A DNA stretch of 9,528 nucleotides from Acidobacteriota bacterium (GTDB lineage: Bacteria; Acidobacteriota; Vicinamibacteria; Vicinamibacterales; 2-12-FULL-66-21), in assembly GCA_013694845.1 (NCBI GenBank), contig JACDBQ010000411.1:1-9528 (forward strand), written 5' to 3'. The first letter of the stretch is position 1, and every line of letters begins with the position of its first letter. Shown in pieces: positions 1 to 6,344 of this stretch. The notes beneath the pieces were generated by a model, which was not told the DNA's origin, made no database searches, and saw only the letters and a list, made by a program, of their open reading frames with translations. A program made the translations under genes and the position numbers.

Positions 1-125
1 TCCCAGTCCTCTTTGTCTTTGTCGTCGTCGGCTTCGGCGTCTTCGATTTCGCCGTCCACTTCTTCGACCTCGTCATCATCATCGTCGTCGTCATCGTCGT
101 CGTCGTCGGCCGCTTCGAGCTCCAG
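1..125 (-). CDS. Possible partial acidic protein segment running off the left edge
   Basis: Read on the minus strand, this stretch is open and encodes a very acidic segment: eleven consecutive Asp, then mixed Glu/Asp/Ala and a Lys-Asp-Lys-Glu-Asp-Trp end at the window edge. Such Asp runs are common in disordered acidic regions of real proteins. No ATG or TTG lies in this frame near the likely beginning. The only in-frame starts are a GTG at 59, inside the acidic part, and a GTG at 314, which would overlap larE heavily. The plus strand is also open here: its Val/Ile/Phe-rich reading ends at a TGA at 129-131 and has even more G/C-ending codons. The family is not recognised and the coding strand is undecided. 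I favour the minus reading because poly-Asp is a more natural protein sequence than a Val/Ile run. Confidence 0.3.
   Translation of the reverse strand, partial: MELEAADDDDDDDDDDDDEVEEVDGEIEDAEADDDKDKEDW
19..108. repeat. Degenerate GTC/ATC trinucleotide tract
   Basis: The tract is a run of GTC and ATC triplets, densest at about 72-107, where nearly every triplet is GTC or ATC in one register. It could be a coding microsatellite (Asp codons on the minus strand, Val/Ile on the plus strand). Length changes in whole triplets would keep the frame. Confidence 0.7.
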
Positions 126-127
126 CG

Positions 128-956
128 GTGACAGACTGGCGACCTCGAGGGCCGGGAGGCCGCGCTCTACCGGTCCCTCGCCGAACTGCCTGCCCTCATC
201 GTGGCCTACAGCGGCGGCGTCGACAGCGCGTATCTCGCCTACGCGGCCACCCGCGCGCTTGGCGGCAGCGCCCTGTGCATCACGGCCGACAGCCCGAGCT
301 ACCCGGAGAGGCACCGCCAGATGGCGGTACGGGTCGCACGTGAGTTCGGCTTCCAGCATGAAATCATCCGGACCGACGAGATGTCGCGGCCGGAGTATCG
401 GGCCAATCCGGCGAACCGCTGCTACTTCTGCAAGACCGAGCTCTACACGCACCTGTCGGCCATCGCCCGCGAGCGCGGCATTCCCACGATCGTCGACGGG
501 AGCAACGCCGACGATCGCGGAGACTACCGGCCCGGGCGGCAGGCGGCGCGCGAGTTCGGGGTGCTGAGCCCGCTGGAGTCCGCGGGTCTGACGAAAGCGG
601 AGATCCGCGAATTGTCCCATCGAGCGGGGCTGCCGACGTGGGATGAACCCGCGTCCGCATGCCTTTCCTCGCGCATCCCGTATCACGACGAAGTCACCGA
701 CGAGAAGCTGCGCACGATCGAGAAGGCTGAATCGGTGTTGCGCGAGCTGGGCTTCCGCATCTGCCGGGTGAGACACCACGGGGACATCGCGCGGCTCGAG
801 CTCGGGCGTGACGAGATCGCCCGCGCCATCGAACCGGACCTGGCCGAAACGATCGACCGTGAACTGCGGGCCCTCGGCTACTCCCACGTGACGATCGACT
901 TGCGGGGCTATCGCCTCGGCAGCCTGAACGACGCGCTGCGCCTGCGTCCCGTCTGA
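128..956 (+). CDS. larE: ATP-dependent sulfur transferase LarE, 5' end apparently frameshifted
   Basis: LarE adenylates the carboxylate of the nicotinate-derived precursor P2CMN and transfers sulfur to it, making the thiocarboxylates of the nickel-pincer nucleotide cofactor. The PP-loop AYSGGVDS is encoded at 204-227. It is followed by TADSPSYP, NRCYFCK (Cys codons at 420 and 429), VDGSNADDRGDYRPG, PTWDEPASACLSSRIPY (Cys codon at 660) and the C-terminal GYRLGSLND, all typical of the family in order. The stop is TGA at 954-956. The homologous reading continues upstream of the GTG at 201 (DLEGREAALYRSLAELPALI, from 141), but this frame has no ATG, GTG or TTG back to the TGA at 129-131. The GTG at 128 is one base out of frame. 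Removing a single base, for example T137, would join it as VTDGDLEGREAAL, a normal LarE beginning. The glycosyltransferase gene follows after 3 nt. The three-Cys pattern resembles LarE proteins that bind a [4Fe-4S] cluster. No larB, larC or larA is present here. Confidence 0.9.
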
Positions 957-959
957 TCC

Positions 960-3167
960 GTGCCCAGGGCGCTCCTCGCGCTGGCGCCGATCGTCCTCCT
1001 GGCCCACCTCGCGTACCTGCCGGTCACGCTCGAGGATATCGACGCCATCAACTTCGCGCTGGGCGTTCGCGATTTCGACGTGTCCAACCATCAGCCGCAT
1101 CCTCCCGGCTACCCGGTATTCATCGCCGCCGCCAAACTGTCGACCGCTGCGCTGGCAATGACCGGCGTAGCGGCCCCGGAAGTCCGGGGCCTCGCGGTGT
1201 GGAGTGCGATCTCGGGGGCACTGCTTCTTCCGCTGCTGTTCACTCTGTACCGGGATCTGGCCCGCGACCAGACCGTCGCGGTGTGGGGTGCGATCGTCAC
1301 CGTCGTGTCGCCGCTCGTCTGGTTCAACGCGCTTCGTCCGCTGAGCGACGTCACCGGCCTGGCCATGGTGGTCGCCGCGCAGGCGCTGCTGGTCAGGGTC
1401 ATCCTCAGACGGCCGGCCGAACCGGGTGCCTCGCGAGCCCTGATCACGGGGGCTTTCATCGCGGGGGTGGCGATCGGCCTCCGCTCCCAGAGTCTCGTGC
1501 TGACCTTTCCGCTGCTGGGGCTCGCGCTGATCGTACCAGGGTCTGGGATCCGAGCGCGCAACCGGCTCGTCGCGCTCGCCGCGCTCGCGTCAGGCGCGCT
1601 CCTGTGGGCCGTCCCGCTGCTGATCGCGAGCGGCGGGTTCGAAGCGTACCTGGTCGCGCTCGGCAACCAGGCCGGCGAAGATTTCAGTGGCGTGGTCATG
1701 CTGTGGACCACGCGTACGGCGCGCGTGGCGATCGACGCCGCCAGCTACACGTTCCTGTGGCCCTGGGGTGGGCTCGCAGCCGGCGCGACCGTGGTCGGGA
1801 TCGCGGTCGCCGGTGCACTGAGGATGGTCCGGCGGGCGCCCGGTTCCCTCGCGACATTACTTGTGGCGTTCGTTCCCTACGCGATCTTCCATCTCCTGTT
1901 TCAGGAGACGCTGACCACGCGGTACGCGCTGCCGCTGGTAATTTTCGCGGCCTTCCTGTGCGTCTATGCACTTGGTGGTGCCGGACGCTACGCCGTCCAT
2001 GCGGGCGCCGCCGTCCTCGCGATCTGGTCACTGGCCGTGACGCTGCCGGCGATGGGTAGTTATGGCCGGCGGCCAGTCCCCGCGGTTCGCGCGCTGCAGG
2101 ACGCACTGGCCGCCCACGAGGGCGACCGCGCGATCGCCATGCACGCGGTGATGTTGCGGTCGGAGCAGTGGTATCACGACAACGCATCCGGACGGGTGAT
2201 GCGGGCCGTGCACGGGCGGGAGATCTCCGGGCTGGTAGGGCGCTGGCGTGAATCGGACGCGACGCTGAATTTCATCGCTGACCCGCGCCGTTCGGACCTC
2301 GCTCGACTGGACGTTCGTTCAAGGGAGCCGAGGGGCGTCTACGAGTGGGGCTTCCCGGAGGTCCCCCTCGTTGGCGGCGTTCGACCGGGAGAGGCACGGC
2401 TGGTCGTCCTCCGGCCGCCGGGATGGATGCTGGACGAGGGCTGGGCTGTCACGGCCGAAGTCGCCGGTGAGACCGAGCGGCTCGGCGCGGGCCCGCATCG
2501 GCGGCCTTCGATCGCCTGGATACGGACCCGTTCTGATGCGACGACGCTGATGCTGGGAGGACGCAACCTGGGGCTTGCGGGCGCGCCCCCGGCGCGCATC
2601 GCGCTCAGTCTCGACGGGCGCGTGATCCACTCCTTCGCAGCCGCTCCAGGATTCTTCTTCGAGACGCTGGCGCTGCCAGCCGGAACACTGGCCGGGCGCG
2701 GCCGCTACGTTCCTCTCGAGATAACGGCATCCGCCGGCGCGGCAGATGGCATTCGTGTCGGGCTCGAGCAATTCGACCTGCAGGCCGAGGGCGTCCCGAT
2801 GACCGGCGTCGTGGAGGGATGGCAGGAGCCTGAGTACAACCCCACGACAGGGCGCACGTGGCGCTGGATGAGCGATCGAGCGACCCTCTGGGTCCGGTCG
2901 GTGGGTCGAGACGTGTCATTGCGGATTTCGGCCGAGTCGCCTCTCCGCTATTTCGACACCCCACCGGCGCTGCGGGTGACGGTCGGAGGCCGGATCGTGT
3001 CGCAGCTGTCCCCGTCCGCCGACTTCACCTGGGACGTCAAGATCCCCGCCCACCTGCTGGAGGCTGGAAGCGAGGCGGTAGTGATCGAGAGCGACAGGTC
3101 TTTCGTCGCGGGTGGGGGAGACCAGCGACAGCTCGCCCTGCGTGTCTACTCGATCGAAATCAACTGA
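960..3167 (+). CDS. GT-C family membrane glycosyltransferase with large C-terminal soluble domain
   Basis: A 735-residue protein. Residues 1-365 are very hydrophobic, with roughly nine or ten membrane segments, followed by about 370 soluble residues. The first extracytoplasmic loop has LEDIDAINFALG (24-35) and HPPGYP (47-52), as in polyprenyl-phosphate-sugar-dependent GT-C enzymes (ArnT/PMT-like); the acidic residues near 25-28 are the likely catalytic or metal site. RPLSD (126-130) and a Thr-Thr-Arg-Tyr before a late membrane segment (319-322) also fit. The C-terminal part looks beta-rich and contains GWQEPEYNPTTGRTWRWM (620-637) and a late PSADFTW (685-691); it may be a carbohydrate-binding-like sandwich. 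Inference: it transfers a sugar from a lipid carrier to an unknown acceptor outside the cytoplasm. The GTG start at 960 lies 3 nt after the larE stop, so translation is probably coupled. Substrate and acceptor are unknown. Confidence 0.8.
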   Translation: MPRALLALAPIVLLAHLAYLPVTLEDIDAINFALGVRDFDVSNHQPHPPGYPVFIAAAKLSTAALAMTGVAAPEVRGLAVWSAISGALLLPLLFTLYRDLARDQTVAVWGAIVTVVSPLVWFNALRPLSDVTGLAMVVAAQALLVRVILRRPAEPGASRALITGAFIAGVAIGLRSQSLVLTFPLLGLALIVPGSGIRARNRLVALAALASGALLWAVPLLIASGGFEAYLVALGNQAGEDFSGVVMLWTTRTARVAIDAASYTFLWPWGGLAAGATVVGIAVAGALRMVRRAPGSLATLLVAFVPYAIFHLLFQETLTTRYALPLVIFAAFLCVYALGGAGRYAVHAGAAVLAIWSLAVTLPAMGSYGRRPVPAVRALQDALAAHEGDRAIAMHAVMLRSEQWYHDNASGRVMRAVHGREISGLVGRWRESDATLNFIADPRRSDLARLDVRSREPRGVYEWGFPEVPLVGGVRPGEARLVVLRPPGWMLDEGWAVTAEVAGETERLGAGPHRRPSIAWIRTRSDATTLMLGGRNLGLAGAPPARIALSLDGRVIHSFAAAPGFFFETLALPAGTLAGRGRYVPLEITASAGAADGIRVGLEQFDLQAEGVPMTGVVEGWQEPEYNPTTGRTWRWMSDRATLWVRSVGRDVSLRISAESPLRYFDTPPALRVTVGGRIVSQLSPSADFTWDVKIPAHLLEAGSEAVVIESDRSFVAGGGDQRQLALRVYSIEIN

Positions 3168-3912
3168 CGGGTTTCTGCGCGAGGCAGAGCAGGGAACTGC
3201 CCGCCGGCATGTCGAAGACTCTCAGAGCCAGCGATTCGACCGCCAAAACGCTGCTGAGCGCGGCGTTCACCAGCGGCGCGGGAACGCTGATTTCGACAGC
3301 GGACTCCTGGTGGCCTCTGAAACGCTGTGCGGCGCGGACGGCGGCGACGATCGGCAGCGTGCTGGCATTGGTGTAGGTGAGTCGTTTGATATGAAATCCG
3401 CCGCCCTGCAGCAGGGTGCGTAACCCTGGTCTGGTATAGCGCCGTATCTCGCCGCCGAGAACGGAATGGTTGCCGCGGAGCATCGGCAGGGCGGCGACAT
3501 TCAGCACCAGGTGCCCCCCTGGCTTCAGGACGCGCGACATCTCGGCTACCGCGGCCCGCTCCACGTCATCGGGTAGGCCGTAAATGACGTCGAACGACGT
3601 CACCAGGTCGAAAAGGCCGGCTGGAAACGGAAGACGGCCGGCAGAGGCCTGCACCACCTGCCGCTCTCCGCGCGCGGCCGCATGCTTCAGCCCGGACAAG
3701 GTGATGTCGATTCCCGCCGCCCGCCCGAAGTCGCGCAGGAGCCCGAGATTGTGGCCCGTGCCGCATCCGCAGTCGAGCGTGAACAGGTCGGAGCGGCCCC
3801 CGGCGGCCTGGACCAGCAACGGTCGGACAAACCGTCGAAACCCGCGAAACCAGAAGTGATCGCGCTCCGCTCGGGCGGTCGCGTCCAGCAAGCGGTCCAT
3901 CTGATTTGTCAC
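3160..3912 (-). CDS. Class I SAM-dependent methyltransferase
   Basis: A 250-residue Methyltransf_11/25-type protein. The glycine-rich SAM-binding motif I is LDCGCGTGHN (46-55), an acidic Asp ends the second strand (D69), LPFPAGLFDLVTSFDVI (94-110) is the motif around strand 4, and LKPGGHL (129-135) is the post-motif typical of the family. GNHSVLGGEIRRYT (147-160) is the usual linker into the C-terminal half, which is fairly hydrophobic. The GTG start at 3912 is preferred because AGGA lies 4 nt upstream on the minus strand (3920-3917); an in-frame ATG at 3900 would give a protein four residues shorter. The gene converges on the glycosyltransferase, and the two 3' ends overlap by 8 nt. The substrate cannot be told; the proximity to a GT-C enzyme allows a role in glycan or polyprenyl metabolism, but that is speculation. 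Confidence 0.9.
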   Translation of the reverse strand: MTNQMDRLLDATARAERDHFWFRGFRRFVRPLLVQAAGGRSDLFTLDCGCGTGHNLGLLRDFGRAAGIDITLSGLKHAAARGERQVVQASAGRLPFPAGLFDLVTSFDVIYGLPDDVERAAVAEMSRVLKPGGHLVLNVAALPMLRGNHSVLGGEIRRYTRPGLRTLLQGGGFHIKRLTYTNASTLPIVAAVRAAQRFRGHQESAVEISVPAPLVNAALSSVLAVESLALRVFDMPAGSSLLCLAQKPVS

Positions 3913-3946
3913 GAGATCCTGTCTTCAGGCTATTCGTACGACCGGG

Positions 3947-3952
3947 ATTATC
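3947..3952 (-). promoter_or_regulatory. Possible -10 element for the methyltransferase gene
   Basis: The minus strand reads GATAAT, a five-of-six match to TATAAT, about 35 nt upstream of the GTG start at 3912. No convincing -35 hexamer is visible at the expected spacing, so this is a weak call. Confidence 0.3.
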
Positions 3953-3989
3953 CGATAGACTGACAGCGAGCCAGATTCATCGGCCAGGT

Positions 3990-4002
3990 GGGATTCTATC
4001 CC
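3990..4002. repeat. Short inverted repeat GGGAT-TCT-ATCCC upstream of pal
   Basis: Perfect 5-bp arms around a 3-nt centre, 35 nt upstream of the pal start in the divergent gap between the methyltransferase and pal. It could be an operator half-site pair or a small hairpin in the pal leader, or it could be chance. On the minus strand the centre reads TAGAAT, a possible -10 for the methyltransferase. Confidence 0.3.
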
Positions 4003-4022
4003 GTGACCAGCCGCCAGCTCGC

Positions 4023-4028
4023 AGGAGA
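4023..4028 (+). promoter_or_regulatory. Strong ribosome binding site of pal
   Basis: AGGAGA lies 9 nt before the ATG at 4038. It is the clearest Shine-Dalgarno sequence in the window and fixes the pal start. It stands out because most other genes here have weak or no such site. Confidence 0.75.
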
Positions 4029-4037
4029 GAGTAGACG

Positions 4038-4607
4038 ATGAAACGTTTTGCCTCGTGTGCCGCCTTGATGCTCCTGGTTTCGTTGACCGCTGGCGCATGC
4101 GCGAACAAGAAGGTGGTGCCGCCGGCACCGGGCCCACCACCGCCGCCGGTCGAGACCACCAAGCCAACGACACCGCCTCCACCCCCTCCGGCCCCCCCGG
4201 CGCCGCAGCCGTCCGCCCCCACTGAAGACGAGGTGTTCGCGAAGACGACGCTCGAGGAGCTGAACGCGCAGAAACCGCTGGCCGATGTCTATTTCGGGTA
4301 CGACGCCGTCGACCTCTCGGAAGAGGGCCGCGCCGGCCTGCAGAAGAATCTCCAGTGGCTCAAGCGCTGGACGAGCACGAAGATCATGATCGAAGGGCAC
4401 GCCGATTCGCGCGGCACCAACGAGTACAACCTCGCGCTGGCCGAGCGCCGCGCCGACGCCGTGCGCGACTACCTGGTCAGCCTGGGCCTTGGCACAGATC
4501 GGATGACGATCGTCAGCAAGGGCGAAGAACAGCCGTTCTGCAGCGAAGAGACCGACGGCTGCTGGCAACAGAACCGTCGCGGGCACTTCATCATCACAGC
4601 GAAGTAG
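4038..4607 (+). CDS. pal: Peptidoglycan-associated lipoprotein (Pal/OmpA family)
   Basis: A 189-residue outer-membrane lipoprotein that tethers the outer membrane to peptidoglycan, normally with the Tol complex. A lipoprotein signal peptide (1-20: basic start, hydrophobic core) ends at Cys21 in a relaxed lipobox, AGAC. A flexible Pro-rich linker follows (about 28-61). The OmpA-like domain spans about 80-189: VYFGYDAVDLSEEG (84-97), the diaminopimelate-binding region GHADSRGTNEYN (120-131), the family signature NLALAERRADAVRDYL (131-146), and NRRGHF (179-184) with the Arg expected to bind the peptide. Cys168 and Cys175 may form a disulfide in the loop before the last strand. The signature Asp and Arg residues are present, so the domain should bind peptidoglycan. 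No tolB or other tol gene is adjacent. It is transcribed away from the methyltransferase and converges on pyrF. Confidence 0.9.
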   Translation: MKRFASCAALMLLVSLTAGACANKKVVPPAPGPPPPPVETTKPTTPPPPPPAPPAPQPSAPTEDEVFAKTTLEELNAQKPLADVYFGYDAVDLSEEGRAGLQKNLQWLKRWTSTKIMIEGHADSRGTNEYNLALAERRADAVRDYLVSLGLGTDRMTIVSKGEEQPFCSEETDGCWQQNRRGHFIITAK

Positions 4608-4613
4608 AGATCT

Positions 4614-4658
4614 GGAAACTCAGAAACAAAGAACAAGAACAACAAACAGAGAACAAGG
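4614..4658. repeat. Purine/A-rich degenerate repeat tract between pal and pyrF
   Basis: Directly after the pal stop comes a low-complexity run built from variations of AACA, GAACAA and CAGA, with almost no T. It is unlike the surrounding GC-rich DNA. No hairpin followed by a T run is visible for either convergent gene. Confidence 0.6.
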
Positions 4659-4664
4659 CGGCAC

Positions 4665-4688
4665 GGTTGCCAAGGGCAGGTTGCCAAG
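4665..4688. repeat. Direct repeat of GGTTGCCAAG
   Basis: Two exact 10-bp copies (4665-4674 and 4679-4688) separated by 4 nt lie in the convergent gap. They may be part of the same expanding low-complexity region. Partial self-complementarity (TGCC with GGCA) allows only a weak hairpin. Confidence 0.6.
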
Positions 4689-4690
4689 TT

Positions 4691-4741
4691 TGAGCTTCAG
4701 GTTTTCGTTCTGATCTCCTCGTTCTGAGTCCTGAGCTTCAG
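4691..4741. repeat. Short direct repeats overlapping the 3' end of pyrF
   Basis: TGAGCTTCAG occurs exactly at 4691-4700 and 4732-4741, GTTCTGA at 4707-4713 and 4721-4727, and CTGAG at 4724-4728 and 4731-4735. The array covers the pyrF stop codon and its last codons, so the C-terminal tail of PyrF is encoded by repeat DNA. Confidence 0.6.
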
Positions 4742-5419
4742 AGCCGCCCCCCGCGGGTCCTCGGCCGCGATGATCGGCCGGCCGACGACGATGTAGTTTG
4801 CGCCGGCCGCGATGGCCTCCGGGGCCGTCATCGTTCGCTCCTGGTCATCGGTCGCCGACACCACCGCCGCGCCGCCGCGGATCCCCGGCGTCACGATCGT
4901 GAAATCACCGCCGCATGCCATCCGGATCGCTGCCGTCTCCTGAGGAGACGCGACGACACCGTCCAGGCCCGCCTCCTGCGCGAGGCTGGCCAGCCGGAGG
5001 ACGTGATCCATCACCGGCGCTGCGATGCCGACTTCAGCCAGGGCCTGGGCGTTCATGCTGGTCAGGACGGTGACGCCGATCACCAGAGGCGCGGCGCGAC
5101 CCGCAGCCGCCCTGGCCGCTGCATCCCGGGCGGCCTCCATCATCTTCCGTCCGCCGGAGGCGTGAACGTTGATCATCCACACGCCCAGGCTGGTCGCCGC
5201 AGCGACAGCCGTCGCCACGGTATTGGGGATATCGTGAAATTTCAGGTCCAGGAAGACGCGGTCGCCGCGTTCGACAAGCGCGCGCACGATCGAGGGGCCT
5301 TCGAGTGTGAAGAGCCGCTTGCCCACCTTGTAGCCGCCGACGGCACCGCGAAGATGCTCGGCCAGCTTCAACGCACGGTCGGCGCTGTCGACGTCGAGTG
5401 CGACTAGGAGCTGATCCAC
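4697..5419 (-). CDS. pyrF: Orotidine 5'-phosphate decarboxylase
   Basis: Decarboxylates OMP to UMP, the last step of de novo UMP synthesis. The 240-residue TIM-barrel protein begins VDQLLVALDVDSAD. The catalytic Asp-Lys-x-x-Asp motif is in DLKFHDIPNT (58-67: D58, K60, D63), the first-strand Asp is D9, K32 lies in GGYKVGK, the phosphate-binding loop is TPGIRGG (177-183), and VVGRPI (211-216) provides the second phosphate site. The GTG start at 5419 is chosen because it precedes the conserved first strand by only a few residues, and AAGG lies just upstream. The gene overlaps the 3' end of pyrD by 16 nt, which indicates coupled translation as the last gene of pyrK-pyrD-pyrF. The final residues, roughly RTQNEEIRTKT, are polar, unlike the usual family end, and coincide with short direct repeats in the DNA. 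Confidence 0.93.
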   Translation of the reverse strand: MDQLLVALDVDSADRALKLAEHLRGAVGGYKVGKRLFTLEGPSIVRALVERGDRVFLDLKFHDIPNTVATAVAAATSLGVWMINVHASGGRKMMEAARDAAARAAAGRAAPLVIGVTVLTSMNAQALAEVGIAAPVMDHVLRLASLAQEAGLDGVVASPQETAAIRMACGGDFTIVTPGIRGGAAVVSATDDQERTMTAPEAIAAGANYIVVGRPIIAAEDPRGAALKLRTQNEEIRTKT

Positions 5420-6342
5420 GCCTTGTGCCTGGCCGTCGTGTCCAGCGTGCCTGTCAGGTCGGAGAGTGTCTCGATCCGGTGCCTCCGCATGTAGGCGCGA
5501 ATGCCGTCGAGCAGCTTCGTCCAGATGAACGGGTCGACGAAGCTTGCCGTTCCGACCTGCACGGCGGTTGCGCCGGCGATCATGAATTCGAGGACGTCCT
5601 CGGCAGTGGCGATACCTCCCATGCCGATGATCGGCAGTTTCACCGCCTGGCGGCATTCGTACACCATCCGCACCGCGATCGGTCTGATGGCCGGCCCGCT
5701 CAGACCGCCCACGATGTTGGTCAGCTTCGGCCGCCGGGTCTCGACGTCGATGGCCATCGCCAGGAACGTGTTGACCAGCGAGATGGCGTCGGCGCCCGCT
5801 TCTTCGGCCGCGCGGGCGAATGACGCTACGTCCGTGACGTTCGGCGTGAGCTTCGGGATCACCGGCAGGCGCGTCGCCCTGCGCACGGCACTGACCACGT
5901 TGTGCGTGCCGGGCAACGAACAGCCGAACGTAATCCCGCCTTCCTTGATGTTCGGGCACGAGATATTCAGCTCGATGGCATGAACCCCGTCGGCGTCCGA
6001 CAGGATTCGAGCCAGCTCCACGTATTCGTCAATCGTCGTTCCGCAGATATTCACGAAGACGGTCGCCTTCCGCTCTCGCAACTCCGGCAACTTCTCGTCG
6101 ATGAACCGGTGGACGCCGATGCCCTGCAGGCCGATCGCATTCAGCATGCCCGACGGGGTCTCGACGATTCGCGGCGGTACATGTCCCTCGCGCGGCGCGA
6201 GAAACAGACCCTTGACCGCGACTCCGCCAAGCGACGACAGGTCCACCGAGTCAGCGTATTCGACGCCATAGCCGAAGCATCCGCTGGCGGCGATCAGGGG
6301 ATTCGGGATCCTGAGCGACCCGATCGCAACGGACAGGTCCAT
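5404..6342 (-). CDS. pyrD: Dihydroorotate dehydrogenase, class 1B catalytic subunit
   Basis: Oxidises dihydroorotate to orotate with FMN and passes electrons to PyrK, which reduces NAD+. The protein is cytosolic, 312 residues, the usual length. Visible family features are NPLIAASGCFGYG near the start (14-26), VKGLFLAPREG (43-53), TPSGMLNAIGLQG (62-74), the active-site loop ELNISCPNIKEGG (124-136) with catalytic Cys129, PKLTPNVTD (163-171), LVNTF (189-193), GGLSGPAIRPIA (212-223), PIIGMGGIATAEDVLEF (237-253) and GATAVQVGTASF (257-268) of the FMN phosphate site. A Cys base together with the adjacent PyrK identifies class 1B rather than the membrane class 2 or fumarate-linked class 1A. The ATG at 6342 lies 2 nt past the pyrK stop, and the 3' end overlaps pyrF by 16 nt, so all three genes form one operon. 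Confidence 0.95.
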   Translation of the reverse strand: MDLSVAIGSLRIPNPLIAASGCFGYGVEYADSVDLSSLGGVAVKGLFLAPREGHVPPRIVETPSGMLNAIGLQGIGVHRFIDEKLPELRERKATVFVNICGTTIDEYVELARILSDADGVHAIELNISCPNIKEGGITFGCSLPGTHNVVSAVRRATRLPVIPKLTPNVTDVASFARAAEEAGADAISLVNTFLAMAIDVETRRPKLTNIVGGLSGPAIRPIAVRMVYECRQAVKLPIIGMGGIATAEDVLEFMIAGATAVQVGTASFVDPFIWTKLLDGIRAYMRRHRIETLSDLTGTLDTTARHKAWISS

Positions 6343-6344
6343 GT

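Noticed and set aside
13..567. Ser/Arg-rich open frame of 184 codons over the triplet tract and larE
   Set aside because: It begins in the triplet repeat and then runs out of frame through clear LarE coding sequence; the composition is what a shifted GC-rich frame gives.
2319..2964. Minus-strand open frames of 86-150 codons opposite the glycosyltransferase C-terminal domain
   Set aside because: They overlap each other and a continuous, well-formed plus-strand protein; no motif or start signal supports them.
4608..4696. Rho-independent terminator between pal and pyrF
   Set aside because: Only weak 4-bp pairings are found around GGTTGCCAAG and no T run follows on either strand.
5420..5959. 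Upstream extension of the pyrF reading frame into pyrD
   Set aside because: It is pyrD read out of frame; the PyrF homology begins at the GTG at 5419.
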